Shown here in pieces: positions 5,194-5,748 of a DNA stretch of 5,748 nucleotides. How positions within the stretch are numbered: the first letter of the stretch is position 1; each line of letters begins with the position of its first letter. The notes below the pieces were generated by a model, which searched no databases, was not told the DNA's origin, and saw nothing but the letters and a program-made list of their open reading frames with translations. Source of the DNA: JBCBST01 sp039819115 (GTDB taxonomy: Bacteria; Bacteroidota; Rhodothermia; Balneolales; Balneolaceae); NCBI GenBank assembly GCA_039819115.1, contig JBCBST010000169.1:1-5748 (forward strand), written 5' to 3'. A program made the position numbers and the translations under genes.

Positions 5194-5748
5194 ATGAGCA
5201 TTTCTGCTGCTGACGTAAAAAAACTTCGTGAGATGACTGGTGCGGGCATGATGGATTGCAAAAAAGCCCTCACTGAAGCTAATGGTGACTTCGATGCCGC
5301 CGTTGAAATTCTTCGTAAAAAAGGACAAAAAGTGTCTGAGAAAAGAGCAGATCGTGATGCCAATCAGGGTCTCGTTCTCACTCGCATCAGCGAAGACAGT
5401 AAAAAGGCAGCAGCGATTGCACTGAATTGCGAAACTGATTTTGTTGCCAGAAACGAAGATTTCCAGGCCCAGGGCGAGAAGTTTCTTACGGCCGTCTTTG
5501 AAGGAGAGTTGACGACCACCGATGCAGCCCTTTCTGCCGAGGTAGACGGTAAGCCTATTGCAGAACATCTGCAGGAAATGGTAGGTAAAATTGGAGAGAA
5601 AATTGAAATCAGCAACGTTGTTTTCGTTAATACAGACGGTACCCTGATCTCCTATATCCACCCGGGCAATCAACTTGGTGTACTCATCGACTTTGACGGT
5701 GATCTCACTAACGAGGAAGTTGGAAAAGATGTGGCCATGCAGGTTGCA
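5194..5748 (+). CDS. tsf: Elongation factor Ts (3' end beyond the window)
   Basis: EF-Ts is the guanine-nucleotide exchange factor that strips GDP from EF-Tu during elongation. The window holds the first 185 codons; the frame is open to the right edge. The N-terminal UBA-like domain (about 1-50) contains VKKLREMTGAGMMDCKKAL (8-26) and AAVEILRKKG (35-44). The signature TDFVARN (81-87), the EF-Tu-contacting element, follows. The core domain then shows VNTDGTLISYIHPGNQLGVL (145-164) and the start of a conserved DVAMQVA segment at the edge. Full-length family members have roughly 200 to 310 residues, and the amount missing here cannot be judged. The ATG at 5194 is chosen because it gives the normal family N-terminus. 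No Shine-Dalgarno sequence is seen. It is cotranscribed with rpsB. Confidence 0.97.
   Translation, partial: MSISAADVKKLREMTGAGMMDCKKALTEANGDFDAAVEILRKKGQKVSEKRADRDANQGLVLTRISEDSKKAAAIALNCETDFVARNEDFQAQGEKFLTAVFEGELTTTDAALSAEVDGKPIAEHLQEMVGKIGEKIEISNVVFVNTDGTLISYIHPGNQLGVLIDFDGDLTNEEVGKDVAMQVA

Noticed and set aside
4811..5197. A 128-codon open frame on the plus strand overlapping the end of rpsB and the tsf start
   Set aside because: It is rpsB read in another frame. The product is low-complexity with no family features, and S2 and EF-Ts fully explain the region.
5185..5673. A 162-codon open frame antisense to tsf
   Set aside because: It lies wholly opposite a conserved EF-Ts sequence, and its product resembles no protein family I know.
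1..5748. tRNA, rRNA, CRISPR repeats, insertion sequences or long direct repeats
   Set aside because: None seen by eye. No repeated units, no tRNA-like cloverleaf and no transposase frames; gene content is core throughout.

Overview
The window is a chromosomal housekeeping segment from a bacterium that I place in the Bacteroidota/Balneolota/Rhodothermota part of the FCB group. The reasons are the gene content and order (rplM-rpsI-rpsB-tsf beside eno), an L13 that begins MDTLSFKT as is typical of Bacteroidota L13, almost no Shine-Dalgarno sequences, and one candidate promoter resembling the Bacteroidota TTTG / TAnnTTTG type. The rank below FCB is inferred and is not proved by the sequence.

Left part (1-1106). 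A possible 5' fragment of an unrecognised minus-strand gene runs off the left edge (1-86). It is followed by a divergent gene for a secreted, probably outer-membrane beta-barrel protein (227-1057). A 49-base gap then separates this gene from a convergent minus-strand gene.

Centre (1107-3254). A HAD-family phosphatase (1107-1793, minus strand, GTG start) is divergent from eno, the glycolytic enolase (1913-3199). All enolase catalytic and magnesium-binding residues are visible. eno is the only gene here with a clear Shine-Dalgarno sequence, and it ends in a strong intrinsic terminator (3225-3254).

Right part (3255-5748). A translation operon follows: rplM (L13, GTG start), rpsI (S9, 8 bases later), a 110-base gap, rpsB (S2 with a long acidic tail), then tsf (EF-Ts, cut off by the right edge). 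L13 belongs to the large subunit, S9 and S2 to the small subunit, and EF-Ts recycles EF-Tu. The gap before rpsB can fold into a closing stem around two hairpins. It is the best candidate in the window for an undescribed regulatory element, possibly an autoregulatory ribosomal-protein leader.

I saw no mobile elements, CRISPR arrays, tRNA or rRNA genes, and no defence or biosynthetic system. Apart from the rpsB leader this is ordinary core-genome sequence.
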